A DNA stretch of 64,000 bases from assembly GCF_001667945.1 (NCBI RefSeq), contig NZ_LZJK01000020.1:79734-143733 (forward strand). The letters are read 5' to 3'. A program made the translations under genes and the position numbers. Origin of the DNA: Mycolicibacter sinensis. Its GTDB lineage: Bacteria > Actinomycetota > Actinomycetes > Mycobacteriales > Mycobacteriaceae. The notes beneath the pieces were generated by a model. It was not told the DNA's origin. It searched no databases and worked only from the letters and a program-made list of their open reading frames with translations. Below, piece by piece: positions 44,615 to 53,739 of the stretch. Position 1 is the stretch's first letter. Each line of letters opens with the position of its first letter.

Positions 44615-45652
44615 GTGAACTCTGCGGAATGGCGTGATCGACCGGCTCAGACCTATTTCGGGCCGGCCTCCTGGCAGGCTCGGCTGCTGGCGGTGGCGGC
44701 GGCGATCTTCCTGCGCACTTCGATCGCCGTACTGACGATCATCGGCATGATCGTCAACCGGGTCTGGCCGGCCGGATTGCAGCGGGCCCGCCTGGACCTC
44801 ATCGACCTACCGATGCGCTACATCCGGGCGCTGCCGGGCACCGAGGTGACCCCGGAGCGGCTGACCGACTGTCCGGCGGAGTGGGTGGTGGCCCCCGCCG
44901 CCCGCGACTCGGACCGGGTGATCGTCTACTTCCACGGGTCAGCGCTGGTGACGCTGGGCCTCAATTCGCACCGGCGTTTTGCCAGCAAGCTCTCGGCGGC
45001 CACCGGCGCGAAGGTGTTCAACGTCGGGTACCGCCTGGCGCCGCTGGCCGGGATCGACGAGGCCATCTCCGATGGCCTGTGCGCCTATCAGCATGTGCTG
45101 GACGCCGGGTTCACCGCCGATCGCATTGTGGTGGCAGGTGATTCGGCCGGCGGGCTGATGGCGGTGAACACCGCGCTGACGGCACGAGATGCGGGCCTGC
45201 CGGCGCCGGCCGGTCAGGTATTGATGTCGGCGCTGACGTCGTCGGACATGGAGCTCAAACGGCAGGCGGCGCGCACCCATCGCGATCCGTTCTTTCCGTT
45301 CATGGCGTTCATGTTCATCTACCGGGTGTTCGCCACCGTCAACGGCACCCGCGAGCTGCCGGTGATGCCCCCGGAAGCAGAGCTGCGCGGGCTGGGACCG
45401 TTCCTGTTGCAGGTCGCCAACAACGAGATGCTGCGCAACGACACCTTCGTGCTGGCTGACAAACTCACCGCCGCCGGGGTGCCGAACTGGGTGCAGGTCT
45501 TCGACCGCGCGTTGCACATGTTCCAGCTCACCTTCGACTTCAACCCCGACGCGCGCCGTGCCGTGGAGGAGATTGCCGATTTCGTCGACTACGTGATGCC
45601 TGCTACGCCGCCGAGTGTCGACTCGCAACGGTCAGATACGGCCCTCCAATAG
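44615..45652 (+). CDS. Alpha/beta hydrolase (hormone-sensitive lipase-like esterase)
   Basis: 345 residues with a hydrophobic N-terminal segment (about 20-50) that may anchor it. The family IV pattern is present: VYFHGS (oxyanion HG), nucleophile elbow VVAGDSAGGLMAV (Ser near 180), and C-terminal RALHMFQL for the catalytic His. It hydrolyses an ester or amide; substrate unknown. The long frame upstream to 44285 is a shadow of the MoxR gene. It converges with the TetR gene that follows. Confidence 0.82.
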   Translation: MNSAEWRDRPAQTYFGPASWQARLLAVAAAIFLRTSIAVLTIIGMIVNRVWPAGLQRARLDLIDLPMRYIRALPGTEVTPERLTDCPAEWVVAPAARDSDRVIVYFHGSALVTLGLNSHRRFASKLSAATGAKVFNVGYRLAPLAGIDEAISDGLCAYQHVLDAGFTADRIVVAGDSAGGLMAVNTALTARDAGLPAPAGQVLMSALTSSDMELKRQAARTHRDPFFPFMAFMFIYRVFATVNGTRELPVMPPEAELRGLGPFLLQVANNEMLRNDTFVLADKLTAAGVPNWVQVFDRALHMFQLTFDFNPDARRAVEEIADFVDYVMPATPPSVDSQRSDTALQ

Positions 45653-46219
45653 CTTGAGCAGCAACGGAATCCGCTTGGCCTCGATCTCCGGCTGCGGCAG
45701 CACCGCCCGCACGATCGCCGCACCGTCGAAGGTGTTGGTGAGCAGCGCGACCACGCTGGGGAACAGCTCCTCGGGAAATGCGTCGGCGCCGGGAAATCCG
45801 CGGGCGGTGTCGTAGATCTTCGCGCTGTATTCGTCCAGCACGTCCGACAGTGTGGTCCGCAGCTTCTCGTCGGTGCGGGCGGCGATCAGCAACTCGTAGA
45901 CCACCGCGTTGGTGGCGTTGCCGGTCAGGTCACGCAGCAGGGTCAATACCGCTTCCAGCGCGGATCCCTCGGCCGGGATCTCCGCGACCTGCTTACCGAT
46001 CAGCTCCAGCTGACGCCGCAGCACCTCGCGGGCGGTGGCTGCCATGAAATCGCCCATGGTGCCGAAGTGGCGGAACAACGCCCCGTCGGAGACCCCGGCG
46101 CGCGCGGCGATCACCTTGGCCGACGCGCGGGCGTAGCCGATCTCGGTGATGGTGGCGATGCTGGCGTCGAGCAACCGGGCGACGGTGGCCTCGCGACGCT
46201 CCTGCTGGGTTCTCGCCAT
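45632..46219 (-). CDS. TetR-family transcriptional regulator
   Basis: 195 residues. HTH at about 15-55 (VARLLDASIATITEIGYARA, AKVIAARAGVSDGALFRHF), then a helical domain. It begins three bases after the amidohydrolase stop, so it is the second gene of that operon and probably represses it through the palindromes at 48007-48035. Confidence 0.88.
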   Translation of the reverse strand: MARTQQERREATVARLLDASIATITEIGYARASAKVIAARAGVSDGALFRHFGTMGDFMAATAREVLRRQLELIGKQVAEIPAEGSALEAVLTLLRDLTGNATNAVVYELLIAARTDEKLRTTLSDVLDEYSAKIYDTARGFPGADAFPEELFPSVVALLTNTFDGAAIVRAVLPQPEIEAKRIPLLLKLLEGRI

Positions 46220-46222
46220 GCG

Positions 46223-47998
46223 CTACACCGATTGCAGCTCACGGGATCCGGCGCGCAGGAAGCGGCCGGAGCGCACCGTCGTGCCGTAGCCGTCGCAGAA
46301 CTGGCCATCGCGGAACACCACCGTGCCGCCCACCCCGGTCGCCACCACGGCGTCGTCGTTGCGGTTGACCATCCGGGAAAGCCCGCCGTAGAACTCGGCC
46401 TTTTCCTCGTGGTAGGCGTCCACCTCGTCGTTCAGGCCGGCCGGATCGATCACCACGAAGTCCGCCCGGTCGCCGCGGCGCAGCGTGCCGGCGTCCAACC
46501 CAAACCAGTCGGCGACCTCGGCGGTCAGCCGGTACACCGCCCGCTCGACGCTCAGGAACGGCCGCCCGGCCGCCTGCGCGTCGCGGACCCGCTTGAGCAG
46601 CCGCAGCGAGAAGTTGTAGAACGCCATATTGCGCAGGTGCGCACCGGCATCGGAGAACCCCATGTGGATGGTCGGCTCGGCGGCCAGCTTGTCGAGGTAC
46701 TTGGGCCGGTGATTGGCGACGATGGTGGTCCAGCGGACGTTGCGTTCGCCGTTGTCCACCAGAACGTCGAGGAACGCGTCCAGCGGGTGCAGCTTGCGTT
46801 CGTCGGCGATCTGCCCGAAGCTCTTGCCGATCAGGCTCGCATCCGGGCATTCGACGATCACTGCGTCGTGGAAGTCGCGGTGCCATAACGTGGGACCGAG
46901 CTTCTTGCGGTCGAAGGATTTCCGGAACCGGCGGCGGTACTCGGTGTCGGCCAGCAAGGCGTTGCGCTCCAACTGATCGCGCAGGTGCAGCGCGGCGGTG
47001 CCGGCACCGAACTCTTCGAATACCGGCAGATCGATTCCGTCGGAATACAATTCGAACGGCACCGGCAAGTGCTGGAACCGGACGTTGGCGCCGAGTACGG
47101 CGTTGAGCAGCCTGGTCCCCGGCCCGAAGACCCGCACCGCACCGGGTGACGACTTGGCGTCTGCCGAGACCAGCAGACTCATCCGCACGCCGCGCCGCCG
47201 ACCGAACATCCCACTGCTGGTCAAGAAGAAGTTCAACGCTGTCAACGGCTTACGGACATTGGGAGCGCTCTGCAGCATGCGGCCGCGCTTGCGCAGCACC
47301 TTGATCAGCCGGCGGCGCTCCCGCCAGGTGGCAAACGTCGAGGGCAGCGCTCGCGACCGGAACCGGTCGCCGTCGAGTTTGTCGATGGCCGCGTCCATGC
47401 CGGACATGCCCAACAGCCCGGCGTCGAGGCCCTCGTCGAGCAGCGCGGCCATCTTCTCCAGCTCGGCGTCGGTCGGGACGACGCCGGCGGTGGTGGCGCG
47501 GTCCAGTCCGAGCACCGCGGTCCGCAGGTCCGAATGCCCCAGCATGGAGCCGATATTGGGGCCGAGTGGCAACGCGTCGAGGGCCCGCACGTACTCGGCC
47601 GGGTTCGACCAGGTCTTGCGGGACTGCAACGCCTCCAGCACGAACTTGCGCGGCACCGCCTCCACCCGGCTGAACAGGTCGGCGGCGTCCTCGGCGTCGG
47701 CGTAGACCGTCGACAGCGAGCAGTTGCCCAACAGCACGGTGGTGACGCCGTGGCGCACCGACTCCCGCAGGCCGGGGTCCAGCAGCACTTCGGCGTCGTA
47801 GTGGGTGTGCACGTCGATGAAGCCGGGCACCACCCACTTGCCGGCCGCGTCGATCACCTCCGGGCAGTCGGTCTCGTCCAGCTCCCCCGCCACGATGTCG
47901 GCGACCACGCCGTCGCGGATGCCCAGGGTGCGGATCTGCGGAGTGTTGCCGAGGCCGTCAAACCACAGGCCGTTGCGGATGATCAAGTCGTAGGCCAC
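46223..47998 (-). CDS. Amidohydrolase (N-acyl-D-amino acid deacylase-like)
   Basis: 591 residues. Metal ligands are seen in GFIDVHTHYDAEVL and a later segment with H-x-D (HSDLRT), and FSDAGAHLRNM near the C-terminus. The fold is the D-aminoacylase/amidohydrolase barrel. It probably cleaves an N-acyl or related amide bond. GTG 47998 is chosen because GAGGAG lies five bases before it; GTG 48004 would touch that site. TetR follows in the same transcript. Confidence 0.85.
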   Translation of the reverse strand: MAYDLIIRNGLWFDGLGNTPQIRTLGIRDGVVADIVAGELDETDCPEVIDAAGKWVVPGFIDVHTHYDAEVLLDPGLRESVRHGVTTVLLGNCSLSTVYADAEDAADLFSRVEAVPRKFVLEALQSRKTWSNPAEYVRALDALPLGPNIGSMLGHSDLRTAVLGLDRATTAGVVPTDAELEKMAALLDEGLDAGLLGMSGMDAAIDKLDGDRFRSRALPSTFATWRERRRLIKVLRKRGRMLQSAPNVRKPLTALNFFLTSSGMFGRRRGVRMSLLVSADAKSSPGAVRVFGPGTRLLNAVLGANVRFQHLPVPFELYSDGIDLPVFEEFGAGTAALHLRDQLERNALLADTEYRRRFRKSFDRKKLGPTLWHRDFHDAVIVECPDASLIGKSFGQIADERKLHPLDAFLDVLVDNGERNVRWTTIVANHRPKYLDKLAAEPTIHMGFSDAGAHLRNMAFYNFSLRLLKRVRDAQAAGRPFLSVERAVYRLTAEVADWFGLDAGTLRRGDRADFVVIDPAGLNDEVDAYHEEKAEFYGGLSRMVNRNDDAVVATGVGGTVVFRDGQFCDGYGTTVRSGRFLRAGSRELQSV

Positions 47999-48006
47999 GC
48001 GCACTC

Positions 48007-48035
48007 CTCACTCAGACGATGAGTTAGATAGTGAG
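48007..48035. promoter_or_regulatory. Nested palindromes upstream of the amidohydrolase
   Basis: ACTCA-GACGA-TGAGT at 48010-48024 is perfect, and CTCAC at 48007-48011 pairs with GTGAG at 48031-48035 around it. The site is 9 bp before the amidohydrolase start and its ribosome site lies between. This is a candidate operator for the TetR protein encoded in the same operon. Confidence 0.5.
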
Positions 48036-48126
48036 CGCCTGCAATCTTTTTGTCAAGGTCGAATGTCGGATTGATGCACGCTGTCGGCGACTTGGCGTGA
48101 CGCAACCCGACACTCGGCGCAGTGGG

Positions 48127-49692
48127 TCAGTGCGCGAAGTGCCGCGCCCCGGTCAGGTACAGCGTGATCCCCGCTTCGGCGGCCGCCGCGGTCACCTCGT
48201 CGTCGCGAACCGAGCCGCCCGGATGCACGATCGCCTTCACCCCGGACGCGGTCAGCGTCTGCAGGCCGTCGGGGAAGGGAAAGAACGCATCGGAGGCCGC
48301 CACCGCGCCGGCCACTCGCTCACCGCCGCGTTCGACCGCCAGCCGGGCCGCATCGACCCGGTTGACCTGGCCCATCCCCACCCCGATGGTGGCGCCGTTT
48401 CCGGCGATGACGATCGCGTTCGACTTGACCGCCCGGCAGGCCCGCCAGGCGAACGCCAGATCGGCCAGCGTGGCCGGATCGGCCGGTGACCCGGTGGCCA
48501 GCGTCCAGTTCGCCGGGTCGTCGCCCGGCGCGTCGAGGCCGTCGCGGCTCTGCATCAGCAGTCCGCCGCTGACCTGGCGCCACTCGGTGCCCCCGCGCAG
48601 CGGTTCGGAGGCCACCAGCACCCGGATGTTCTTCTTGCGGGCCAGGATCTCCACGGCACCCGGCTCGTAGGCCGGCGCCACGATGACCTCGGTGAAGATG
48701 GTGCTGACGAACTCCGCCATCTCGACGCTGACCTCGGTGTTTGCCGCGATGACCCCGCCGAACGCACTCAGCGGGTCGCATTCGTGGGCCTTGCGGTGGG
48801 CATCGGCCACCGAGGTCGACGAGACCGCGATACCGCACGGGTTGGCGTGTTTGATGATCGCCACGCAGATCTCTTCGTGATCGAAGGCCGCCCGCCAGGC
48901 CGCATCGGCGTCGGTGAAGTTGTTGTAGGACATCTCTTTTCCATGCAGCTGGTCGGCCTGGGCCAGGCCCGGCCAGGCACCACTGTCGCAGTAGAGAGCG
49001 GCCTGCTGGTGCGGGTTCTCGCCGTAGCGCAGCTGCGCCGACCGGCGGTACGTGCGCCCAACCCACTCGGGCATCGCCTGGCGCGGCTGCTCGGGCGCCA
49101 GCGTCGACGACATCCACCCGGCGACCGCCACGTCGTATTCAGCGGTGTGGCGAAACGCCAATGAGGCCAGGCGTTTGCGTTCGTCGAGGGTGAACCCGCC
49201 GGCGTTGACCGCAGCCAGCACGCCGTCGTATCCGAGCGGGTCGACCACCACGGCGACGCTGGGATGGTTCTTGGCGGCGGCGCGGATCATCGACGGCCCG
49301 CCGATGTCGATCTGTTCGACGCACTCGTCGATGCCGGCGCCGGAGTCCACGGTCTCGCTGAACGGGTACAGATTGACCACCACCAGCTCGAACGGCGCGA
49401 TGTCCAGTTCGCCGAGCGCCGCGGCATGCTCGGGTTTGCGCAGGTCGGCCAGCAGCCCGGCGTGCACCCGGGGGTGCAAGGTCTTGACCCGGCCGTCGAG
49501 GACCTCGGGAAAACCGGTCAGCTGCTCCACCGGCGTCACCGGAATACCTTTGGCCGCAATCGCTTTCGCGGTCGACCCGGTGGAGACGATGTCCACACCG
49601 GCGGCATGCAGGCCGGCGGCCAGATCGACCAGGCCGGTTTTGTCGTAGACGCTGATCAGCGCCCGACGAATCGGTCGCTTGCCGTCGGTCAT
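48127..49692 (-). CDS. purH: Bifunctional AICAR transformylase/IMP cyclohydrolase
   Basis: 521 residues, complete. The IMP cyclohydrolase domain (1-195) starts [18 protein letters not shown]; the transformylase domain has [11 protein letters not shown] and the [11 protein letters not shown] region. It performs the last two steps of purine synthesis to IMP. Overlaps the purN stop by 4 bp in the order purN-purH, so the two are co-translated. Confidence 0.96.
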   Translation of the reverse strand: MTDGKRPIRRALISVYDKTGLVDLAAGLHAAGVDIVSTGSTAKAIAAKGIPVTPVEQLTGFPEVLDGRVKTLHPRVHAGLLADLRKPEHAAALGELDIAPFELVVVNLYPFSETVDSGAGIDECVEQIDIGGPSMIRAAAKNHPSVAVVVDPLGYDGVLAAVNAGGFTLDERKRLASLAFRHTAEYDVAVAGWMSSTLAPEQPRQAMPEWVGRTYRRSAQLRYGENPHQQAALYCDSGAWPGLAQADQLHGKEMSYNNFTDADAAWRAAFDHEEICVAIIKHANPCGIAVSSTSVADAHRKAHECDPLSAFGGVIAANTEVSVEMAEFVSTIFTEVIVAPAYEPGAVEILARKKNIRVLVASEPLRGGTEWRQVSGGLLMQSRDGLDAPGDDPANWTLATGSPADPATLADLAFAWRACRAVKSNAIVIAGNGATIGVGMGQVNRVDAARLAVERGGERVAGAVAASDAFFPFPDGLQTLTASGVKAIVHPGGSVRDDEVTAAAAEAGITLYLTGARHFAH

Positions 49693-50315
49693 CCTATGGT
49701 TGCCTTTCTTCCGGTCCAGGTCACGCCGCCGGTCGCCAACGCGGCCAGCACGTCCACCAGGAGCTTGCGCTCCACGGTCTTGATGCGTTCATGCAGGGTG
49801 TCTTCGTCGTCGTCGTCGAGCACGGCCACCGGTTCCTGGGCCAGCACCGGGCCGGTGTCGGTGCCGGCGTCCACCAGATGCACGGTGCAACCGGTGACCT
49901 TCACCCCGTAGGCCAGCGCGTCGGGCACGGCGTGCGCGCCCGGGAACGCGGGCAGCAGCGCAGGGTGGGTGTTGACGGTACGTCCGAGAAACCGGGTGAG
50001 AAACTCCGAGCCCAGGATTTTCATGAAGCCGGCCGAGACCACCAGGTCGGGCGCGTGTGCCTCGGTGGCCTCCGCCAGCGCGAAATCCCATGCCGCCCTG
50101 TCGGGATAGTCGGCCAACCGCACGGTGAACACCGGCAGGCCCGCCGACTCGGCGACCTCGACCGCTCGGCAGTCCCGATCGGTACCGACGGCCACCACCC
50201 GTGCCGGGTAGTCGCCCACCGCGGCGGCCAGCAGCGACTCGAGCAACGATCCGGTTCCCGACGCCAGCACCACCAGGCGGGCCGGGGCGCTGGGGGCCAC
50301 GTGGATCGGTTGCAC
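49689..50315 (-). CDS. purN: Phosphoribosylglycinamide formyltransferase
   Basis: 208 residues: [10 protein letters not shown] near the start (10-formyl-THF and GAR site), [10 protein letters not shown], the [17 protein letters not shown] motif with catalytic Asn and His, and D-T-G-P-V. It formylates GAR in purine synthesis. GTG 50315 start; upstream lies a small gap to the DUF6350 gene. Coupled to purH. Confidence 0.95.
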   Translation of the reverse strand: MQPIHVAPSAPARLVVLASGTGSLLESLLAAAVGDYPARVVAVGTDRDCRAVEVAESAGLPVFTVRLADYPDRAAWDFALAEATEAHAPDLVVSAGFMKILGSEFLTRFLGRTVNTHPALLPAFPGAHAVPDALAYGVKVTGCTVHLVDAGTDTGPVLAQEPVAVLDDDDEDTLHERIKTVERKLLVDVLAALATGGVTWTGRKATIG

Positions 50316-50381
50316 GTCAAGGAGCCTAGCGGCGTTCGCAACCGCGGCGGAGCCGGGCGCAGCGGGACGCCGCCATCGGGA

Positions 50382-51803
50382 TCAGCTGGGCCGCTCGAAC
50401 CCGTCGTCGTCGGTGAACATCAGGTCCTCGGGATCTTCCAGCGGCCCGGGCGGTTGGGTCGGTGGGTGCGGGTCGGACGCGCGCGGTGGCTCGGGTTCGG
50501 GCGTCCAGCTCAGCTCACCGCCCCCGGTGACCTCATCGGGTTCGAACAGCTCGTCGGGCTCGAAGAGCTGGCCGGGTTCTGGTGGGTCGACCACCTCGGC
50601 CGGCGCCGGGACCGGTTCGGGCTGCCTCGGCGGCGCGGGCGGCAACATCGGTCGCACCCCGACCGCACCCCGACTGACACCGCCGATCATCACGACCGTC
50701 AACGCGCCGATGGCGGCGAACCAGCAGAACACCGCCGGGCCGAAGGTGACCTGATCCACCCCGACGTCACCGAAGTTGCCCAGCCGCCCACCGCCGGCGA
50801 AGCCGAGCAGGGCCATCACGGCTGCCGACATGAACGCGGCGGTCAGCACCTTGGCCAGCGCGGGAAGCAGCGGCAGCGCCCGGCGCGCGCACTGTTGCCC
50901 GACGGCCACCCCCGAGGCGGCACCGATGATCAGCAGCGCCACCCAGACCGGGCCCAGTGGCGGGGTGGGCGCCGCAGCCAGGATCGGCAGCGCCGGGATA
51001 TCGCCGCCGAGCACGGTGAACGCGCTGAACAATGCCGGGCCGATGTGCGCGCTCGATCCGACCGCCATCGCCGCCGCGCCGACGAGCACGTTGGGCACGT
51101 ACAGCACCGCCAGCAGCGTCAGGCTGAGCTGGCCGAACAACGAATCGGTGATCGCATACAGCTCGTGCATGGTCCCCCAGTGCAGGACCAGCGAGGCGAG
51201 TGTCACCACGCCGGCCAGCCCGAACAGCGCGAGCATGCCGGTGACCGCCGCCCGCAGCGAGTCGGCCAGCCAGTCCGGCAGGGACGTCTCAGCCAGCACC
51301 CGCCGGCCCATCCGCCACCCCACTCCGATCACGGCGCCGGCCGCATGCACCACGAAGACATGCGCGAAGGCGTTCAGCGCGTGCGGGGTCTGCAGCTCGG
51401 TGATCACCGATGCCGCATCGTGGATGACAGCCAGCGAGACCGCCGCGATCAGCAGCGGGCCGCCCAGCGCCGACGCCACGATCCAGCGCACAACGAACCA
51501 GGAGGCATCCGCCGACGTGGCCTGTGCGGTAGTCCGCGCGGTTCCGGCCACCATCAGCAGCACCGGAAGCAACGGGAGCACGCCCAGCTCCCGGCCGTCG
51601 ATCGAGATCGGCACCTGGTGCACACCCAGCCACATGCTGGCGATGGCACCCGACGCCCCGGTCATGTCGCTGTTGGCGATCAGCAGCTGCAGCAGTGTCA
51701 CCGCTGCGATGACCGTCAACGCCACGACGGACGGGCCGAACGCGACCCGCACCAGGTCGCGAGTCGGGTTCGAACCTGGTCTTCCGCCGGCCACCGGTGT
51801 CAC
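50382..51803 (-). CDS. DUF6350-family multi-pass membrane protein
   Basis: 473 residues with about ten membrane helices and a Pro/Glu/Asp-rich cytoplasmic tail (last 100 residues: [16 protein letters not shown]). Actinobacteria-specific; the M. tuberculosis orthologue is Rv0955. Function unknown; its place beside the DUF5336 gene and purN is conserved. Confidence 0.82.
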   Translation of the reverse strand: MTPVAGGRPGSNPTRDLVRVAFGPSVVALTVIAAVTLLQLLIANSDMTGASGAIASMWLGVHQVPISIDGRELGVLPLLPVLLMVAGTARTTAQATSADASWFVVRWIVASALGGPLLIAAVSLAVIHDAASVITELQTPHALNAFAHVFVVHAAGAVIGVGWRMGRRVLAETSLPDWLADSLRAAVTGMLALFGLAGVVTLASLVLHWGTMHELYAITDSLFGQLSLTLLAVLYVPNVLVGAAAMAVGSSAHIGPALFSAFTVLGGDIPALPILAAAPTPPLGPVWVALLIIGAASGVAVGQQCARRALPLLPALAKVLTAAFMSAAVMALLGFAGGGRLGNFGDVGVDQVTFGPAVFCWFAAIGALTVVMIGGVSRGAVGVRPMLPPAPPRQPEPVPAPAEVVDPPEPGQLFEPDELFEPDEVTGGGELSWTPEPEPPRASDPHPPTQPPGPLEDPEDLMFTDDDGFERPS

Positions 51804-51839
51804 GCTGCGAGCACGTTCAACTCGGCGCGCGGGCGCGGG

Positions 51840-52733
51840 TTAGGTCTGCGCCGGCCCCGACGGGGCGGAGCCGCCCTGCGACTGCTGGCCGCCGGTCGAG
51901 CTCTGGCCCTGACCGGATCCGCCCTGGCCACCCGTCGAGGAACTGCCCGAACCGCCGGTCTGCGGCTGCGAGAAGCTGGGGAATCCGGTCGGCGGGGTCG
52001 GCGGCCCCTGCGGCGCCGACTGCTGCGCCTGCTGGGCGCCGGAGCTGAATCCGCCCGTCGAAGCGGAGCCCGGTGCCGACTGGGCGCCCTGGACGCCAAA
52101 CCCTCCGGTGGACGGCGCCGACGGGTAACCGCCGTAGGACGGGTATCCGGACTGGCCCTGGTGCCCGTAACCCTGCTGGCCCGGCTGGCCGTAATAGTTG
52201 CCGCCGGGCGGCAGCCCGTACTGCGCGTAGGGGTCGTACTTGGGGCGCGGGGCGGGCGCGGTGACGACGCCGGCCTCCAGCAGCAACGACCCGATCGCGG
52301 CCGCAGCCTGCAGGATGCTGAAGGTCAGCACCAGCCACAAGCCCCAGCCGATCGTGTAATTGTCGCCGGAATCGGCGATGGTCGAAATCGCCAACAGCGC
52401 GCCCAGCGAGGCGATCACCGCGACCACCGCGGTGTAGAGCTTGGCCTTGGGCAGCAGGCCCGCCCCGGCCAGCAGTGCCGCCAGCACGGCGAGCGGAACC
52501 GTGTGGCCGGCGTCCCCGAGAATCAGCGGGTACTCACCGTCGGTGACGGTGACGATCGGCCCGAAGTTCGCCAGGTAGACCCCGAAACCCAGGACCACCA
52601 CCGCGATCTGTAGGTACAGCGGCAACTTACTCTCGGCGTCGCTGCCGGACTTGGCGAACGACGGGGTGGATGGTCCGTAGGAGCCTGGCGGCTGAGAAGG
52701 CTGGAAGCCGGGGTTCCCGGGCGAGTAGGTCAT
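51840..52733 (-). CDS. DUF5336-family membrane protein (Rv0954-like 34-kDa antigen family)
   Basis: 297 residues from ATG 52733, with GGAGAGG upstream. A short Pro/Gly/Ser/Tyr N-terminus, four membrane helices (about 35-160) and a long disordered C-terminal tail rich in Gly, Gln, Ser and Pro with PYAQYGLPPGGNYYG-like units. In M. tuberculosis Rv0954 is linked to cell division and envelope. Divergent from the luciferase-like oxidoreductase. Confidence 0.85.
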   Translation of the reverse strand: MTYSPGNPGFQPSQPPGSYGPSTPSFAKSGSDAESKLPLYLQIAVVVLGFGVYLANFGPIVTVTDGEYPLILGDAGHTVPLAVLAALLAGAGLLPKAKLYTAVVAVIASLGALLAISTIADSGDNYTIGWGLWLVLTFSILQAAAAIGSLLLEAGVVTAPAPRPKYDPYAQYGLPPGGNYYGQPGQQGYGHQGQSGYPSYGGYPSAPSTGGFGVQGAQSAPGSASTGGFSSGAQQAQQSAPQGPPTPPTGFPSFSQPQTGGSGSSSTGGQGGSGQGQSSTGGQQSQGGSAPSGPAQT

Positions 52734-52867
52734 GACCTCTCCTGTGCTTGGGGGCAGGTGCCGGTGAGCGGTGCGGCGCGGTTCGATCATCCACGCTAGC
52801 GCACTCGCGGCCGGGCCCGGTGGGTCAACACCGCGCAAGAAAGGGACCCCCCGTTTGCCCACCGAAC

Positions 52868-52883
52868 AGGAACACGTTCTAAT
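52868..52883 (+). promoter_or_regulatory. KstR-like operator overlapping a leaderless -10
   Basis: AAC-AC-GTT at 52871-52878 with flanking CT-A matches the KstR consensus TnnAACnnGTTnnA except for the first T (an A at 52868). TCTAAT at 52878-52883 is a good -10, seven bases before ATG 52891, so the transcript may be leaderless and blocked by repressor binding. The regulator identity is inferred. Confidence 0.42.
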
Positions 52884-52890
52884 CACGGAT

Positions 52891-53739
52891 ATGGATTACG
52901 GGCTTGTGTTGTTCACCAGTGACCGTGGTATTGCTCCGGCGGCGGCGGCCAAACTCGCTGATGATCATGGCTTCACCACGTTCTATGTGCCCGAGCACAC
53001 CCACATCCCGGTGAAACGCCAGGCCGCGCATCCCACCACCGGAGACGAGTCACTGCCCGATGACCGGTATATGCGCACGCTGGACCCGTGGGTGAGCCTG
53101 GGAGCCGCATCTGCGGTGACCTCGCGGGTGCGGTTGTCCACCGCCGTGGCGTTGCCGGTCGAGCATGATCCGATCACGCTGGCCAAATCGATCGCCACCC
53201 TCGATCACCTCTCCGGTGGGCGGGTCAGCCTCGGGGTCGGGTTCGGCTGGAACACCGATGAACTGGCCGATCACGGGGTGCCGCCGGGGCGGCGGCGCAC
53301 CATGCTGCGCGAATACCTCGAGGCGATGCGGGCGCTGTGGACCCAGGAGGAAGCCTCCTTCGAAGGCGAGTTCGTCAACTTCGGGCCGAGTTGGGCCTGG
53401 CCCAAACCGGTGCAGTCGCACATTCCGGTGCTGGTGGGTGCAGCCGGCACGGAGAAGAACTTCAAGTGGATCGCCCGCAGTGCGGACGGGTGGATCACCA
53501 CGCCGCGTGATTTCGACATCGACGAACCGGTCAAGCTGCTGCAGGACACCTGGGCGGCCGCCGGTCGCGACGGGGCGCCGCAGATCGTGGCGCTGGACTT
53601 CAAGCCGGTTCCCGAGAAGCTGGCGCACTGGGCCGAGATCGGGGTCACCGAGACGCTGTTCGGCCTGCCCGACAAGCCCGAAGCCGAAGTCGCCGCCTAC
53701 GTCGAACGCCTGGCCGGCAAGCTGGGGCTCAGTTCTTAG
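52891..53739 (+). CDS. F420-dependent LLM-class oxidoreductase
   Basis: 282 residues, luciferase-like TIM barrel: MDYGLVLFTSDRGIAP start, the LDHLSGGRVSLGVGFGW motif of F420-type enzymes, PVLVGAAGTEKNFKWIARSADGW. It uses F420H2 to reduce or oxidise an organic substrate; the M. tuberculosis orthologue is Rv0953c, substrate unknown. The stop overlaps the convergent thiolase stop by four bases. Confidence 0.9.
   Translation: MDYGLVLFTSDRGIAPAAAAKLADDHGFTTFYVPEHTHIPVKRQAAHPTTGDESLPDDRYMRTLDPWVSLGAASAVTSRVRLSTAVALPVEHDPITLAKSIATLDHLSGGRVSLGVGFGWNTDELADHGVPPGRRRTMLREYLEAMRALWTQEEASFEGEFVNFGPSWAWPKPVQSHIPVLVGAAGTEKNFKWIARSADGWITTPRDFDIDEPVKLLQDTWAAAGRDGAPQIVALDFKPVPEKLAHWAEIGVTETLFGLPDKPEAEVAAYVERLAGKLGLSS

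Noticed and set aside
49791..52613. 940-codon open frame on the + strand
   Set aside because: It runs antisense to purN and the DUF6350 and DUF5336 genes; its His/Arg/Gln-rich product is typical of GC-driven shadow frames.
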